This document shows, piece by piece, positions 10,161-19,567 of a stretch of 26,575 nucleotides of DNA (positions within the stretch are counted from its first letter, which is position 1; each line of letters starts with the position of its first letter). The DNA is taken from positions 1-26,575 of the forward strand of contig LRSR01004844.1 in NCBI GenBank assembly GCA_001579985.1, written 5' to 3'. Both the position numbers and the translations under genes were made by a program. This stretch comes from Hypsibius dujardini (lineage: Eukaryota; Tardigrada; Eutardigrada; Parachela; Hypsibiidae). The notes beneath the pieces are model-generated. The model did no database searches and had not been told where the DNA came from. It saw nothing but the letters and a program-made list of their open reading frames with translations.

Positions 10161-10315
10161 ATTTTTGCCTTTTTTCCCAAGTCTTTTTCTAAAACCTCGA
10201 AATCCTCTTTGGCGAAGCACTTTTCACCACGAGCAATAATATCAATAATTCCGGGATAACCAGTCTAAATGAAATGATTGGCGGCACAATTCATCAATCT
10301 ATTGAACAGTGGCCT

Positions 10316-11692
10316 TACACGCCCCGTCTAGATAATCTTTCGACGCCTTCGGAAAAAAACTTGGAGGTTCGTTTTTTGCTGTTGATGAGGAATGAAAAAT
10401 GACACTAACTACGCCGGTTGACTACTGGAAGAGAGAGAGAACGAGAGTGGCGGTGGCGTCTAAAGAGGAGACGCACTCCTCACCCTCTTCTTCGTCTGGT
10501 TCGTCCTTCAAATGTCGTCGTCCCGTGAGACCCAGTGCAGAATGCCGACCCGTGACAGGGACCGGGACACGGCCCGGGTAGACCGGCAAAATAGAAGAGG
10601 TATGTATGTGTGGGCTCTTTAAAGGACAGATTAATGAAGTGATCTTGTCGTGGATTGGTAGGAAGACATCCGGTGTCGCCGGTGTCCGTGTTTAGCCGCA
10701 CATCATTATTGCCCATATTTGCCACAGATTTTCCCTTAAACATAACCTTCCACCTTTCTTGGTGGCGATCATAAATGTACCGGTGAGTAGTCATACGAGG
10801 ACGCTTGATGACGTATTCTTGACGTACGTGCGTACAGATAAACCTGCTGTAAATGACAAGACGGACAGACAGACTCAATGGTGGTGGTTTTCTTGACAGT
10901 TTTCTTGATAACCCCCCGCGACCCGGATAAAGAAATCTGGAATTTTTCACATAACATTTCCGGGTCTCTTGGGACTTATTCAAACACGAGTACCCATTTC
11001 AGGGGGAGTAAAGGTTTTATTCCTTTTGGCATTGCGAGCGCCAAAGGGGAACACGGTCGTCGAAGACAGCCAAAACCAATAGAAAAAAATTTGTTGGAAC
11101 TGTTTGTTGCCGAGAAGGAACTGATATTTCTTAAGGTGGCAGACCTTGCTTTTATATACGTCCAAAAATACGGAGAGGTATGAAAAGTGAATCTAGCGAG
11201 AGAGACAGTTTCGCGCCCAATCCGGTCGCTGGGTTAACCAGTGCTAAAGAGTAACTGGGGAAAGATCAAGCAGGCGAGTTGGGAATTGTAGGGTGAACTA
11301 TCCAGATGAGAGGGAGAACTGGCCGCTGGGCGAACTTGTCGTATGGGCTATATGTCATGCGCTGGACAAGCTTGTCGCATGGCCTATTTTGAGACAGCCC
11401 GCCAAGTCAGCTCACCAGCTCTCCAGAGTCAGCTCACCAGAGTCCGCCGTGTTATCACTAAATGTATGAGATAAATCTTCCCCTTTCACGCTCTCCGCGA
11501 GCTCCTTCTTGATCGCCGGAAAGGACAGTTCTTGGAGGTTTATTCAAAGCCTTACACACTCGATATGTTACCTCACTTAATGTACAATTATCCCAATTAT
11601 ATAAATCAACCTTGTTATTGGTATATTTCCTACGCATTTAATTTGCTTTGAGAATAATTATTTTATCACTCACGCGTAAACTGAGCTGTTAG
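10316..11692. other. Stretch without a supported gene
   Basis: A CG-rich patch at 10430-10600 includes an ATG at 10512 opening a short Arg/Asp-rich frame up to a GTATGT donor at 10600, but no partner exon could be identified. The open frames on both strands over 10480-11183 look like chance frames. Confidence 0.35.
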
Positions 11693-12028
11693 TCTAGTGG
11701 TGTATTTCAACACCACTACGACCACGGAGGGCGACCTGCTGTTGCTGCTGTCGATGGATGCGACGCCGGAGCCGAACGTCAGCGTCGTCCTAGACAGCTG
11801 CGGCCGGGTGCGGGGTACCCGTTTCTCCAACAACGGTTACAAATCAGCGGTCTGGCTGACCCGCGTCTCCTTTCCCACCTTTCTCCTCATCGGCACCATT
11901 GGCAATGTCATTGGGGTTATTTTGGTCGTCAATGAGCGGCAAAACGGGCGCAGGTGCGGGAATCAGGCGCTGGATATGAGCCGGAAAGTCTTCCTGCGAG
12001 CACTCTTCATCTTGGATCTCTGCTTTCT
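11693..12028 (+). CDS. GPCR exon 1: N-terminus, TM1, start of TM2
   Basis: The best start is ATG at 11754, giving a short extracellular N-terminus with an NVS glycosylation site. The frame is open back to an acceptor-like TTAG at 11691-11692, so this could also be an internal exon. The hydrophobic stretch FPTFLLIGTIGNVIGVILVV is TM1. The first intracellular loop is about nine residues longer than usual. The donor TTTCT|GTAAGA leaves two bases of a codon. Confidence 0.8.
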
Positions 12029-13708
12029 GTAAGAATCAGACAGTCCAACATTCGTAAACCAATAGATTGGCTACAGGCATAGCTATGTGTATTTAGACAT
12101 AGACGTAGACACAGACACAGACACAGACACAGACAAGGGATTAGACTCTATGCAGATCAATTAATTCATGAGCGTTTTCGCATGTTGACGACGTGCACTT
12201 TCATTGACCTGACAATAAGCAAAAGATTTACGTAAATGGAGTTGGACGTTCCCTGTGAGTGTTCCTTGCGAAATAGACCACATGGTGACCTTGAGAATCC
12301 AGCTTTTTATTATGGTGGGTTCAAGTTATTACTCATAGCGGAAAAGGCAATAGAATAATCTCATATAGCCACTCTCATAATGACAGGATATATTTAGTCT
12401 GTCGGCACGCGGAGTGATGAAGACTCCATTATTTATGAATAATGAGCCCAATTAAACCTCTCTTAGCTTTTATTACTGAAAGCAATTTGCTTTTATAGGG
12501 TTATATATAAAAAACAATTTACGAGAGATAGTGTATGTACCGGTAGGGATTATCATTTTGTTTATGTTTCAGAAACTGTCCAAAGATCTCTGCACTGATT
12601 GAAAAATCAATTCGAAATATTAAATTTTGTTTTCAAATTTTGAATTAAGAATTAATTTTTTTCAAATTTTAAGTTTTTAAAAAATTTTCTGGTGGTATTC
12701 AAACTTAATTCAAGAGCAATTAAGTTCGAGTAAAGTAAAGATATACACTGTCGCATTGATGCCAAGGGCGAAGACAAACAAAATGCTCATTAGACACAGA
12801 TATCTATAGCCGAAACATTTTCAAACCTGTGAATATCTCATATGACTGTATTTAATTCTAATTTCGTTTTTCAAGTACTCAATTACGGTTTTGATGGCAA
12901 AAATGTCAGGCGAGGTGAAGTAGAAATCGTGCGCAAGATAACAAACCGTTCCTTGAAGGCGTAACAGTATTTCCATCGGGTATAGTGATAATTGTCAGTT
13001 TTTTACGAGATCCAGTACAGCCATAAAAGGAGACTTAAAGCATCGCTGTTATAGCTGAGAGTTAAAACTGTCACGACGATTGCGTCAAACTAAATGGCCC
13101 ATTCGACCTTCATTACAGGAAACTATCAATCCCACACAGAGACCTCCAGCTCCATGAGGTCGGCCTTTCCTTCCCCCCATTCAGCTTGAACAATTAGCAA
13201 TTTCCACGTCCGTCTCAATTCTTTTCATAATTCTCACAAATCACTTTTTTGCATTTTGCTAAATTATCACCAACTTGACCTCCATCTAGAATTATTTTAT
13301 AAAGTTTTCAAAAAGTTTTAATTATGAGATTTTACTACAGTCCGTTGCATTTTCAAGTAATGTTCCTAGCTTAATTTAAAATCTGCTTCTCGGTAGCCCA
13401 ATTTTTCTCCTTTAATTATAATGTAATTTTAGCTGGAGAAGCTAAATTTATTTATAATTTTTCGGGCAAACCACAAATACGGCAATCACATTTTACGTAG
13501 AAAAAAAAGGTAAAACTATCGGTATCATTATTTGTAATTTAACAGTGACTATAATGCCATTTCGGCGCAAACGCCAAAACACACAATAATTCCTATTTTA
13601 TATCAAATTGATTGTTCCCATTTACTAGTAATTTCGAATTCGAATTCTCTCTGATATGTTTTTTTATTTTTTTTAATTGACTTTCTGCAATGATGGATTG
13701 TAGTCTCA
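12029..13708. other. First intron of the GPCR remnant, left part
   Basis: AT-rich sequence with no supported exon. An ACAGAC-type microsatellite is at 12095-12134. Confidence 0.55.
12095..12134. repeat. ACAGAC microsatellite
   Basis: About six imperfect ACAGAC/ATAGAC units. Confidence 0.9.
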
Positions 13709-14466
13709 CAAGGGAAGCGAACGGTAGTTGACACGCCGATCTGTTTGAATTTTTTTTTCAAATAGTAGACTAAATTTATTTTTTAGCAAAAATGTTCATC
13801 TGCAAACGAGCTCTGGTTTGAGCGGGAGAAAACTCGGAAGTTCCCCGATGACTCCGCGGGTTTCCTATTCAATTCTACTGTTGATTGTTTGATTTATGTT
13901 CTAGCAAAATTCAATTTAATTTTTTTACCACTCTAACCCACATAAACGTCGTTTTTTGAAAACGTTCGATTCAAAGATTTTTAACATTCTTCCACTCCAA
14001 ATTCGATTTGAAATCGATCGACATTAGCAGAATCCTTTTTGGATGACAGGGGGCGGAACTATGGATCATTTCTGCAACGTCACTCGGAAGCCTGGATTGA
14101 AACTAGCCCATAACTCCGCCCTCTGGCATCTAAAAACGATTCTGCTGATGTCAATCGATTTCAAATCGAATTTGGAGTGGAAGAATGTTAAAAATCTTTG
14201 AATCGAACGTTTTCAAAAAACGACGTTTGTGTGGGTTAGAGTGGTAAAAAAATTTAATTGAATTTTGCTAGAACATAAATCAAACAATCAACAGTAGAAT
14301 TGAATAGGAAACCCGCGGAGCCATCGGGGAACTTCCAAATTTTCTCCCGCTCAAACCAAAGCTCGTTTGCAGATGAAAGTTTTTGCTAAAATCTATTAAT
14401 TTAGTCTACTATTTGAAACAAAAAATTCAAACAGATCAGCGTGTCAACTACCGTTCGCTTCCCTTG
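13709..14466. mobile_element. Long foldback element with hAT-like ends, 758 bp
   Basis: The arms 13709-14064 and 14107-14466 are near-perfect reverse complements of about 355 bp around a 42-nt loop. The ends read CAAGGGAAGCGAACGGTAGT, matching the hAT terminal pattern C/T-A-A/G-N-G. No protein is encoded, so it is non-autonomous. The eight flanking bases do not form a clear duplication, so the insertion is old or the superfamily call is wrong. It sits in the receptor's first intron and could fold into a very long RNA hairpin if transcribed. Confidence 0.85.
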
Positions 14467-14647
14467 CCAGTCATTCCCTCTACTCACACCAGATTAAATA
14501 CAATTGGCATGCGACTTTGTTTGCTGTCACAACATGTCGTTATATTATGACGACCGCAAAAACGGGTCGACTTTCCCTGATGAGGTCCTCTCGGAATATA
14601 GATGGTTTAAGCCCCTCCTCCCATTGTATGCGCGTCCTCTTGTTTAG

Positions 14648-14788
14648 GTGGAACCAACTTATTCTGCTGATTGGAGTAAAGCTGTGGAATCTCGAGCCGA
14701 GCGCGTAAGAGCTGTACAATCGCTTTTTCACGTGGATGCACGGGATGTGGTCATTTTTGGACGCGGTCCTCAGCTTCTCCTCCCAAGG
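14648..14788 (+). CDS. GPCR exon 2: rest of TM2, loop, TM3 with D3.32; contains TAA
   Basis: This 141-nt exon lies between CCTCTTGTTTAG and AAGG|GTAAGT. Read in the phase set by exon 1 it gives WNQLILLIGVKLWN (end of TM2 and the conserved loop Trp), then TAA at 14706-14708, then YNRFFTWMHGMWSFLDAVLS. It exits with two bases, exactly the phase needed by exon 3. The alternative open frame over the same bases has no receptor features. Confidence 0.75.
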
Positions 14789-14981
14789 GTAAGTGGGAGA
14801 GGGAGAGGTTATGTGTGTCACGAGATGATGAGGACGATTTTGCTCTCTTTTCTGTTGTAAATAAAAATATCATTTGTGAGGCGGGGACGCAGACATACAC
14901 ACAATTTTCATAACCGGAAAGAGCAGCCACCGGAAATGACATTCAATTTCGGTAATAGGTTGTGATTTTGTAATGTTTTAG

Positions 14982-15237
14982 GTTACTGGTGGTCTTCTGC
15001 ATCGATCGCTTCCATGCGCTCACGTCGCCTTTGTAGCACAAGACCAGCAGCACATTCCAGCGCAAGTCCAGTTTCATCGTGGTCGGCTTAATCTACGCAG
15101 CCGTAGCGATTTTTTCCCTGCTCTTGCCGATCCTCTACTATTGGAACCACTACAAACGCAAAATCAAGGCCGGCGCCAAGACGCCCAAGGTTCCGTTGTG
15201 GCTGCTGCGCTGGAGGATTTTCGATGCCTGGCTCGAG
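14982..15237 (+). CDS. GPCR exon 3: end of TM3, DRF motif, TM4; contains TAG
   Basis: The acceptor is TAATGTTTTAG. The exon reads LLVVFCIDRFHALTSPL, then TAG at 15034-15036, then HKTSSTFQRKSS and TM4 FIVVGLIYAAVAIFSLLLPI. About 25 residues separate Arg3.50 from the middle of TM4, normal for the family. A weak donor GAG|GTCCGG follows, immediately before a (GTCT)n microsatellite. Confidence 0.8.
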
Positions 15238-15246
15238 GTCCGGTTG

Positions 15247-15297
<51 letters not shown>
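15247..15297. repeat. (GTCT)n microsatellite
   Basis: Nearly 13 uninterrupted GTCT units, starting ten bases after the receptor exon 3 end. Confidence 0.97.
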
Positions 15298-15331
15298 ATT
15301 GTAGGTGTGTATGTATGTTGTGGCTGTATGG

Positions 15332-15897
15332 CTAGTTTTCCGGTTGCCTGTGGATCAAGCTGACAATGAGACTCGTACTGCTGAACTGATCTACCCAATT
15401 CCAGATGTTTTTTGACATCCTCGAAGGGTCACAATTTCGCAGAGGTTCCGCGGGAACGTTCAACGGCAAAGCCTCGTCGGTAGGGCAGGTCGACCCTTCT
15501 GGTCGGGCTCTCTCGGCGGCCAGCGCGCACAGCCGGCAGCCGTTGTCTTTGTAGGCTCGATAGCGTCCCATCAACGTGCCTTGCAGGGAAATGATCACCA
15601 GCAGCTGGACCAGTGCAATGATGTAGAGGCACATCAACTCCAATACTGTGGGCACGGACTGTACTAGCTGCGGGGAGGTATCTCTTGTCGCCAACCGTAT
15701 CTGCAGCCAGGTTTCGAGAACGGCTGCAACAAGGCACGCGAGGAACGCCCCGATCACGATCAGCTGGTAGACATGATAGAAGACCAATTAGCATCCCTCG
15801 CAATCGTGGAGGGTGTGTCTCTGGTAGCAAACGGCTCCGATGATCTTGGACAAGCCGGAGAGCGTGAGCCAGCCGATGACCACCACCCAGGCCGCCG
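15332..15897 (-). CDS. Unidentified multipass membrane protein exon, with one in-frame TAA
   Basis: Read on the minus strand, one frame gives three hydrophobic segments: AAWVVVIGWLTLSGLSKIIG, then FYHVYQLIVIGAFLACLVAA, then LELMCLYIIALVQLLVIISL. A Cys- and Arg-containing hydrophilic tail follows, ending near 15377. Codon third positions are GC-rich, which argues for real coding. The frame enters after an acceptor-like CACGCCTCAG (before 15897) and is broken by TAA at about 15788-15790, between the first two segments. That TAA lies in TGCTAAT ahead of TCTACCAG, so a splice acceptor there is an alternative reading, but it would remove the loop. I do not recognise the family. It lacks class A receptor motifs and is antisense to the end of the GPCR remnant. 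Confidence 0.5.
15405..15554 (+). CDS. Possible terminal exon of the GPCR frame (weak)
   Basis: After a good acceptor (CTACCCAATTCCAG) the phase-0 frame runs MFFDILEGSQFRRGSAGTFN and on for 49 codons to TAG. The phase fits exon 3. It has no membrane segment and lies wholly opposite a minus-strand open frame with better codon composition, so the apparent fit may be chance. Confidence 0.2.
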   Translation: MFFDILEGSQFRRGSAGTFNGKASSVGQVDPSGRALSAASAHSRQPLSL

Positions 15898-15914
15898 CTG
15901 AGGCGTGTCACCAT

Positions 15915-16379
15915 TACGGCGGCTTACAAAAATCTACTAGTATTAAGCTACGCGCCAGGTATGCTGGATGGGAATTTTAATGAAAAACAGGAAGAAAAAA
16001 GGGTAGTCGTGAAGAAGAAAGACTAAAAGTTGCGCATGTACACGTGAGAAAGCTTGGCCTTAAGTACGACGGGGAGCGGAGCTCGTCAAAGAACAGAACG
16101 GAACGTGCGTTCCCATGGTTAAAGCCCGGAACAAAAGGGACCGAAAAACAGTGACTAAACATATGATCACACCAGTGATCTCATACTAGTATTAGCAATG
16201 AGAGCAGATTAGGTGAAACGGCAGCAATGAGAACGTGCCCGCGACAGGGGGGAAGTGGTCTGCAACCAGGACAACATTAACATCAACTTGGTGACATCGG
16301 AAAACTTCCGTGTGGAAGGGAACAGAAAAGTTGGCGGAAGTAGCTGATGAACCGATTGAAGATTCACTAGACGATCAAT
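15915..16379. other. Noncoding stretch
   Basis: No gene or clear repeat is supported. Confidence 0.4.
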
Positions 16380-16930
16380 GGTCAGAGGGATACTCCAGCT
16401 AACGAGTGAAAGATGTGACAAACGGTTAGACAGAAGAAGGTACCGAGTACGACTCTAAGCGTAGTTTGTGGGATACATTTATTCGATAAACGTCTGTCGA
16501 AAAAAAAACGTTTTTGGGTACACCTAAAACAAAGAATGGTGAACCGTACTGGGCAAACGGTTAGGGACGCGACAAGAGTAGAATGACGGTTTAACGGAAA
16601 ACTAACGGTTAGTTCAAACAAAAGGTCAGTGCTTATGGTTGATGGATGAACCACGCCTACCCACTAAGTTGTTGCTTAACTGATCAAGAGGGTGGATGGT
16701 CGCTCCGAAAGGTTCACTATTTAACCGGAAGACTACGGTCTGTCTGGAAGGTCGACGGTATACCCGGAAAACCGATGGTCAGTCCAGAAACTTGAGGGGT
16801 ACTGTGGAGGGTTGACGATGTTACCCGGAGACCGACTGTCAGTTGGAAAGTTTACCGACCACTCTGGAAGGTTGACGATCCACCCTGAAGGCTGACGGTC
16901 AGTCTTCATGTTGAACCGGCAACATTCCAG
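16380..16930. repeat. Degenerate minisatellite, period about 20 bp
   Basis: From about 16700 to 16925 the sequence falls into about 20-bp units of the form GGTC-N4-TGGAAGGTTGAC, for example GGTCTGTCTGGAAGGTCGAC and GACCACTCTGGAAGGTTGAC. Similar words (AAACGGTTAG, AACGGTTAG) recur back to about 16430, suggesting an older flank. The minus-strand open frame across it shows seven-residue quasi-repeats and is an artefact of the repeat. Confidence 0.75.
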
Positions 16931-16996
16931 AGTCATCAGTACCCTTCATCAGAAATTGTATCGTACCGGGTAAAAGGAGGTCTGGTCTATTGCTTT

Positions 16997-17176
16997 TCAC
17001 TGCGTAAGGACGATAGGTGTGCTGTCTGCCACAACGGCCACGGGAGCGACGGGAGGCTGCTGTGTGTAGTATTCCCGGACCGACAGCGAAGATATTCTTT
17101 GGGCCATCAGTGCTCGCTGGACTTGCACTTGGGCTCTATTTTGATATGACAGATACAGTACATCCTGCTGTGCGTT
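16997..17176 (-). CDS. Candidate exon of an unidentified minus-strand gene
   Basis: After the acceptor-like GGGTTTTGATCAG, the minus strand reads NAQQDVLYLSYQNRAQVQVQ and continues through REYYTQQPPVAPV to TGA, 59 residues. It is Gln-rich and hydrophilic, with no membrane segment or known motif. It could be a C-terminal exon, or lie upstream of the membrane-protein exon at 15897, but no donor joining the two was found. Confidence 0.3.
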   Translation of the reverse strand, partial: NAQQDVLYLSYQNRAQVQVQRALMAQRISSLSVREYYTQQPPVAPVAVVADSTPIVLTQ

Positions 17177-17229
17177 CTGATCAAAACCCAGTAAAACCAA
17201 TAGGGATGAATGCCCCATGTAGAAATTAA

Positions 17230-18520
17230 TTCTTATTTTTACAATTTTTGACGTGCTATACTTACACTAGGAAATGCAGTCTAGAATATCGATCGATGAC
17301 TTGAGCTAGAGAGAGGATGAACTCGTGGATAAAAATCGATCACGGATTCAAGTCCATCTGATTGAGAAGGGGGAGAAATGCAGAGCGTGAGGGAGAGCGG
17401 TCGCACTCACGGGGTCCCGTCTACATGAGCAGGGGATGCTATCAATTGCCGGAAAGAAGTTTTTGAGCGGAGCCCGGTTTTCGAGTGGAAAACTTGGCGG
17501 CGGAGTTTCAACTGGGACAAGGCTCAAAACGGTAGAACATTAACCCGAGACAGCTGCCGGACGGATGGACGGACGGACGGTTGAACGATTGGACAGCAAA
17601 AAACGGGCTGTCAAACGTTCCTGTCTCTCCGTCTGCTAGAGAAGCAGCTTCGAGCGGAATTTGAAAACAAAATGTCAGATTGGAATAAATATATGAATGG
17701 ATCGAGAGAAAGACACGCGTTTCAGTGGTAAATCTTTAGCAATTTGTTTAGTGTTTTATCCGCCCGAAGTTGGTTACAAGACTGGCATAAGGCGAATGGC
17801 ATGGCCTTTCTCAATCGCGGATCAAGCTAGGGCTAGAAAAGGTCGCTCGTCGCGGAGTGGACACCGGACCGAAGTATTACACCTGGTACACCATGACCAG
17901 GAGCGAAAAAACGGACTTGTATTGTTTGATCCATACAAGTTGTGCATATACACTGTATAGTTCGGATTGAAGAGAAGCAAATGGACCTTAAGTTAAGCTG
18001 TCTATGAAATTTTAAACGGAGCGTTGAAACTTACATCCCGTTACATTTGTGCAATGATAGTAGAAAAGAGATTGGAATTGTTGATGTTCTGTCCTTCTTT
18101 TTCTTCCTCCCATCTGTGGATCATTTGTAATGGCAATATGAAACGGCTTTTTCGTTTGGTTGAGGTTCAGTCAACATCTACAGCTAGAAGTGAACAATTT
18201 TATGCAATCCTTTCAGTATAACATTCATTAGTATTATTGTCTTAATAAAGACGATCAGAGTCAACGTGGACCTTGCCGCCGATTTCGCACTGGTAAAATA
18301 AATACACTCGATGTTGTTTCATCAATAAATCACAATCCCAAGTGGAGGAATGTCAATTACGGCATCCTTCTTTCCCATCGCTCATTCGTCATCTCAGGAG
18401 TCACTCCCAATGGAGGAACGCGCACTAGAGGGCGTGCCACACGCGGAAATGCATGCGATGTGGGGATGGTGTGATAATTGAGCTTTTTTCAAAGTTGACA
18501 CAGAATATAGTTAACGAGGC
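17230..18520. other. Stretch without a supported gene
   Basis: Short GGAC repeats occur at about 17563-17580. One plus-strand frame (17697-17960, 87 codons from ATG) looks mildly protein-like but has no domain or splice partner. CCCAA(G)TGGAGGAA occurs twice near 18340 and 18406. Confidence 0.35.
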
Positions 18521-18654
18521 ATAATTGGATCATCTAGATTCCGCTCCCCCGAAGAGGGCGAAAACGAGGAGCGTTTTTGATTACGACCGCGTGTCTCAGT
18601 TGAAAAAGTGCGTTTGCAAAGGGCTCTCTACATCACGAATTGAAAGACCATTCA

Positions 18655-19391
18655 TCATTCGTGCCCCTGGTCAAACTTCGCTATACGAGTACACTTGTCC
18701 CTCCATCCACAAAACAACACCGCAAAATAAATCCCCATGACAGAGCAGCCGTCAAAAGTGTCTGTTTGGTATATTTGACGTTTGATGATATGGTGGCGGT
18801 GGTTTGTGGTGGAACAAGTAGCGACTAATGGTTCTAACGATCCTTCAAACGAAAGCTTATAGCCTCTGTGCACATGTACTCCTGCTGCTCCTTCTGCCAA
18901 CGTCGGCAATTAAAAAGCTACTGTTCCTCGGCTCGCGAGGAGCCTTTTTGTGATGATGAGAGAGCTATACCGAGGAGGATGTGAGTATAGTCGGGTATTA
19001 GCGCGTTGGAGAGGGGTGTAACAGTTTCAAAGTAGCCATTTGGGTTGTGGTAACAAGCTGACGGTTGTCGTTTGATGATGGCCCTTAGCGGGGCCCCCGT
19101 CCGTCTCCCACATCTGGCGGAGAGTGGGACTGGCAATGTTGAGAGCTCCTCCAATTCTTCCGCAATCAAAAAAAGGGGAAGAAATGCCTCGCTCATCTGG
19201 CCACTATTAGCACTGGCCCATCTCTGGTTGCGGGCATGGCTAAAGTAAGACAGCACATCGAAGGCTTGTTGAGGGTCAATCGTTACGCTAGACCATATGA
19301 ACAGGTGGTTTTTATCGGAAAACTCCGAGACAATTGCGCAGAAAAATTGGGTTAAATTTGGCACATGAAATTCGTCAGTTTTGAGGGAGGA
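18655..19391 (-). CDS. Candidate minus-strand gene, unidentified
   Basis: A strong acceptor (TTTTCGCTGTTCCAG) precedes a 158-codon frame starting SSLKTDEFHVPNLTQFF, continuing SDKNHLFIWSSVTIDPQQAF and ending SSRAEEQ before TAG at 18918. If a 28-nt intron (GTAGCT...GGCAG) is removed just before that stop, the frame runs on as GAAGVHVHRGYKLSFEGS to a stop at 18655. The composition is protein-like, but I recognise no family. The very short intron is uncertain; without it the gene ends at 18918. A plus-strand frame (18525-18740) overlaps the distal part. Confidence 0.33.
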
Positions 19392-19567
19392 CTGGAACAG
19401 CGAAAATATGACGTGTCAATGTTACTGATGATGTGAACGCTAATAATTGCGATTTGAGAACCCGGCGCTTTTGTTTTCGTCCGAAATTCATGACAGGTCG
19501 CCGAACGTGTTGCCGTGGAATATAGGCTGGCAACTCCATTCACTATTTTCCATCAAATTATGATCAT

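Larger units (their letters stand above)
9800..10315 (+). repeat. Tandem duplication of a 258-bp tRNA-bearing unit
   Basis: Beyond the tRNA body, shared flanking words include CTCTTTG-CGAAGCA (near 9976 and 10206) and CAATTCA-CAATC (near 10064 and 10288). The second unit runs on into sequence resembling the start of a third, which fades by about 10315. Confidence 0.65.
11754..15237 (+). pseudogene. Biogenic-amine-type class A GPCR, interrupted by two in-frame stops
   Basis: Three exons (to 12028, 14648-14788, 14982-15237) join in phase 2-2 to give TM1 to TM4 of a rhodopsin-class receptor. TM1 has GTIGNVIGVI (N1.50) and TM2 has LFILDLCF (D2.50), with a loop tryptophan. TM3 reads WSFLDAVLSFSSQG then LLVVFCIDRF, which places W3.28, D3.32, S3.39 and D-R-F at 3.49-3.51. 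TM4 ends SLLLPILYYW, like the adrenergic LPIL motif. D3.32 with W3.28 is the signature of amine receptors. In-frame TAA at 14706 (first extracellular loop) and TAG at 15034 (second intracellular loop) break it, and the disulfide cysteine 3.25 is histidine. TM5-TM7 are not found. It is probably a pseudogene; sequencing error or a divergent functional gene is less likely. Confidence 0.8.

Noticed and set aside
10512-10599. Possible first exon beginning with ATG and rich in Arg/Asp, ending at GTATGT
   Set aside because: No in-phase partner exon could be identified; a single short frame is not enough.
10480-10983. Minus-strand open frame of 167 codons
   Set aside because: It is basic, Pro/Arg-rich sequence with no domain; it looks like a chance frame in a CG-rich patch.
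14648-14788. Alternative stop-free frame across the second receptor exon
   Set aside because: It has no membrane segment and breaks the phase with both neighbouring exons, whereas the frame with the TAA gives W3.28, D3.32 and DRF in register.
15429-15914. Second minus-strand frame of 161 codons over the membrane-protein region
   Set aside because: It is Arg/Pro/His-rich and is the typical shifted shadow of the adjacent hydrophobic frame.
16733-16936. Minus-strand frame with quasi-repeated seven-residue units
   Set aside because: It is explained by the 20-bp minisatellite.
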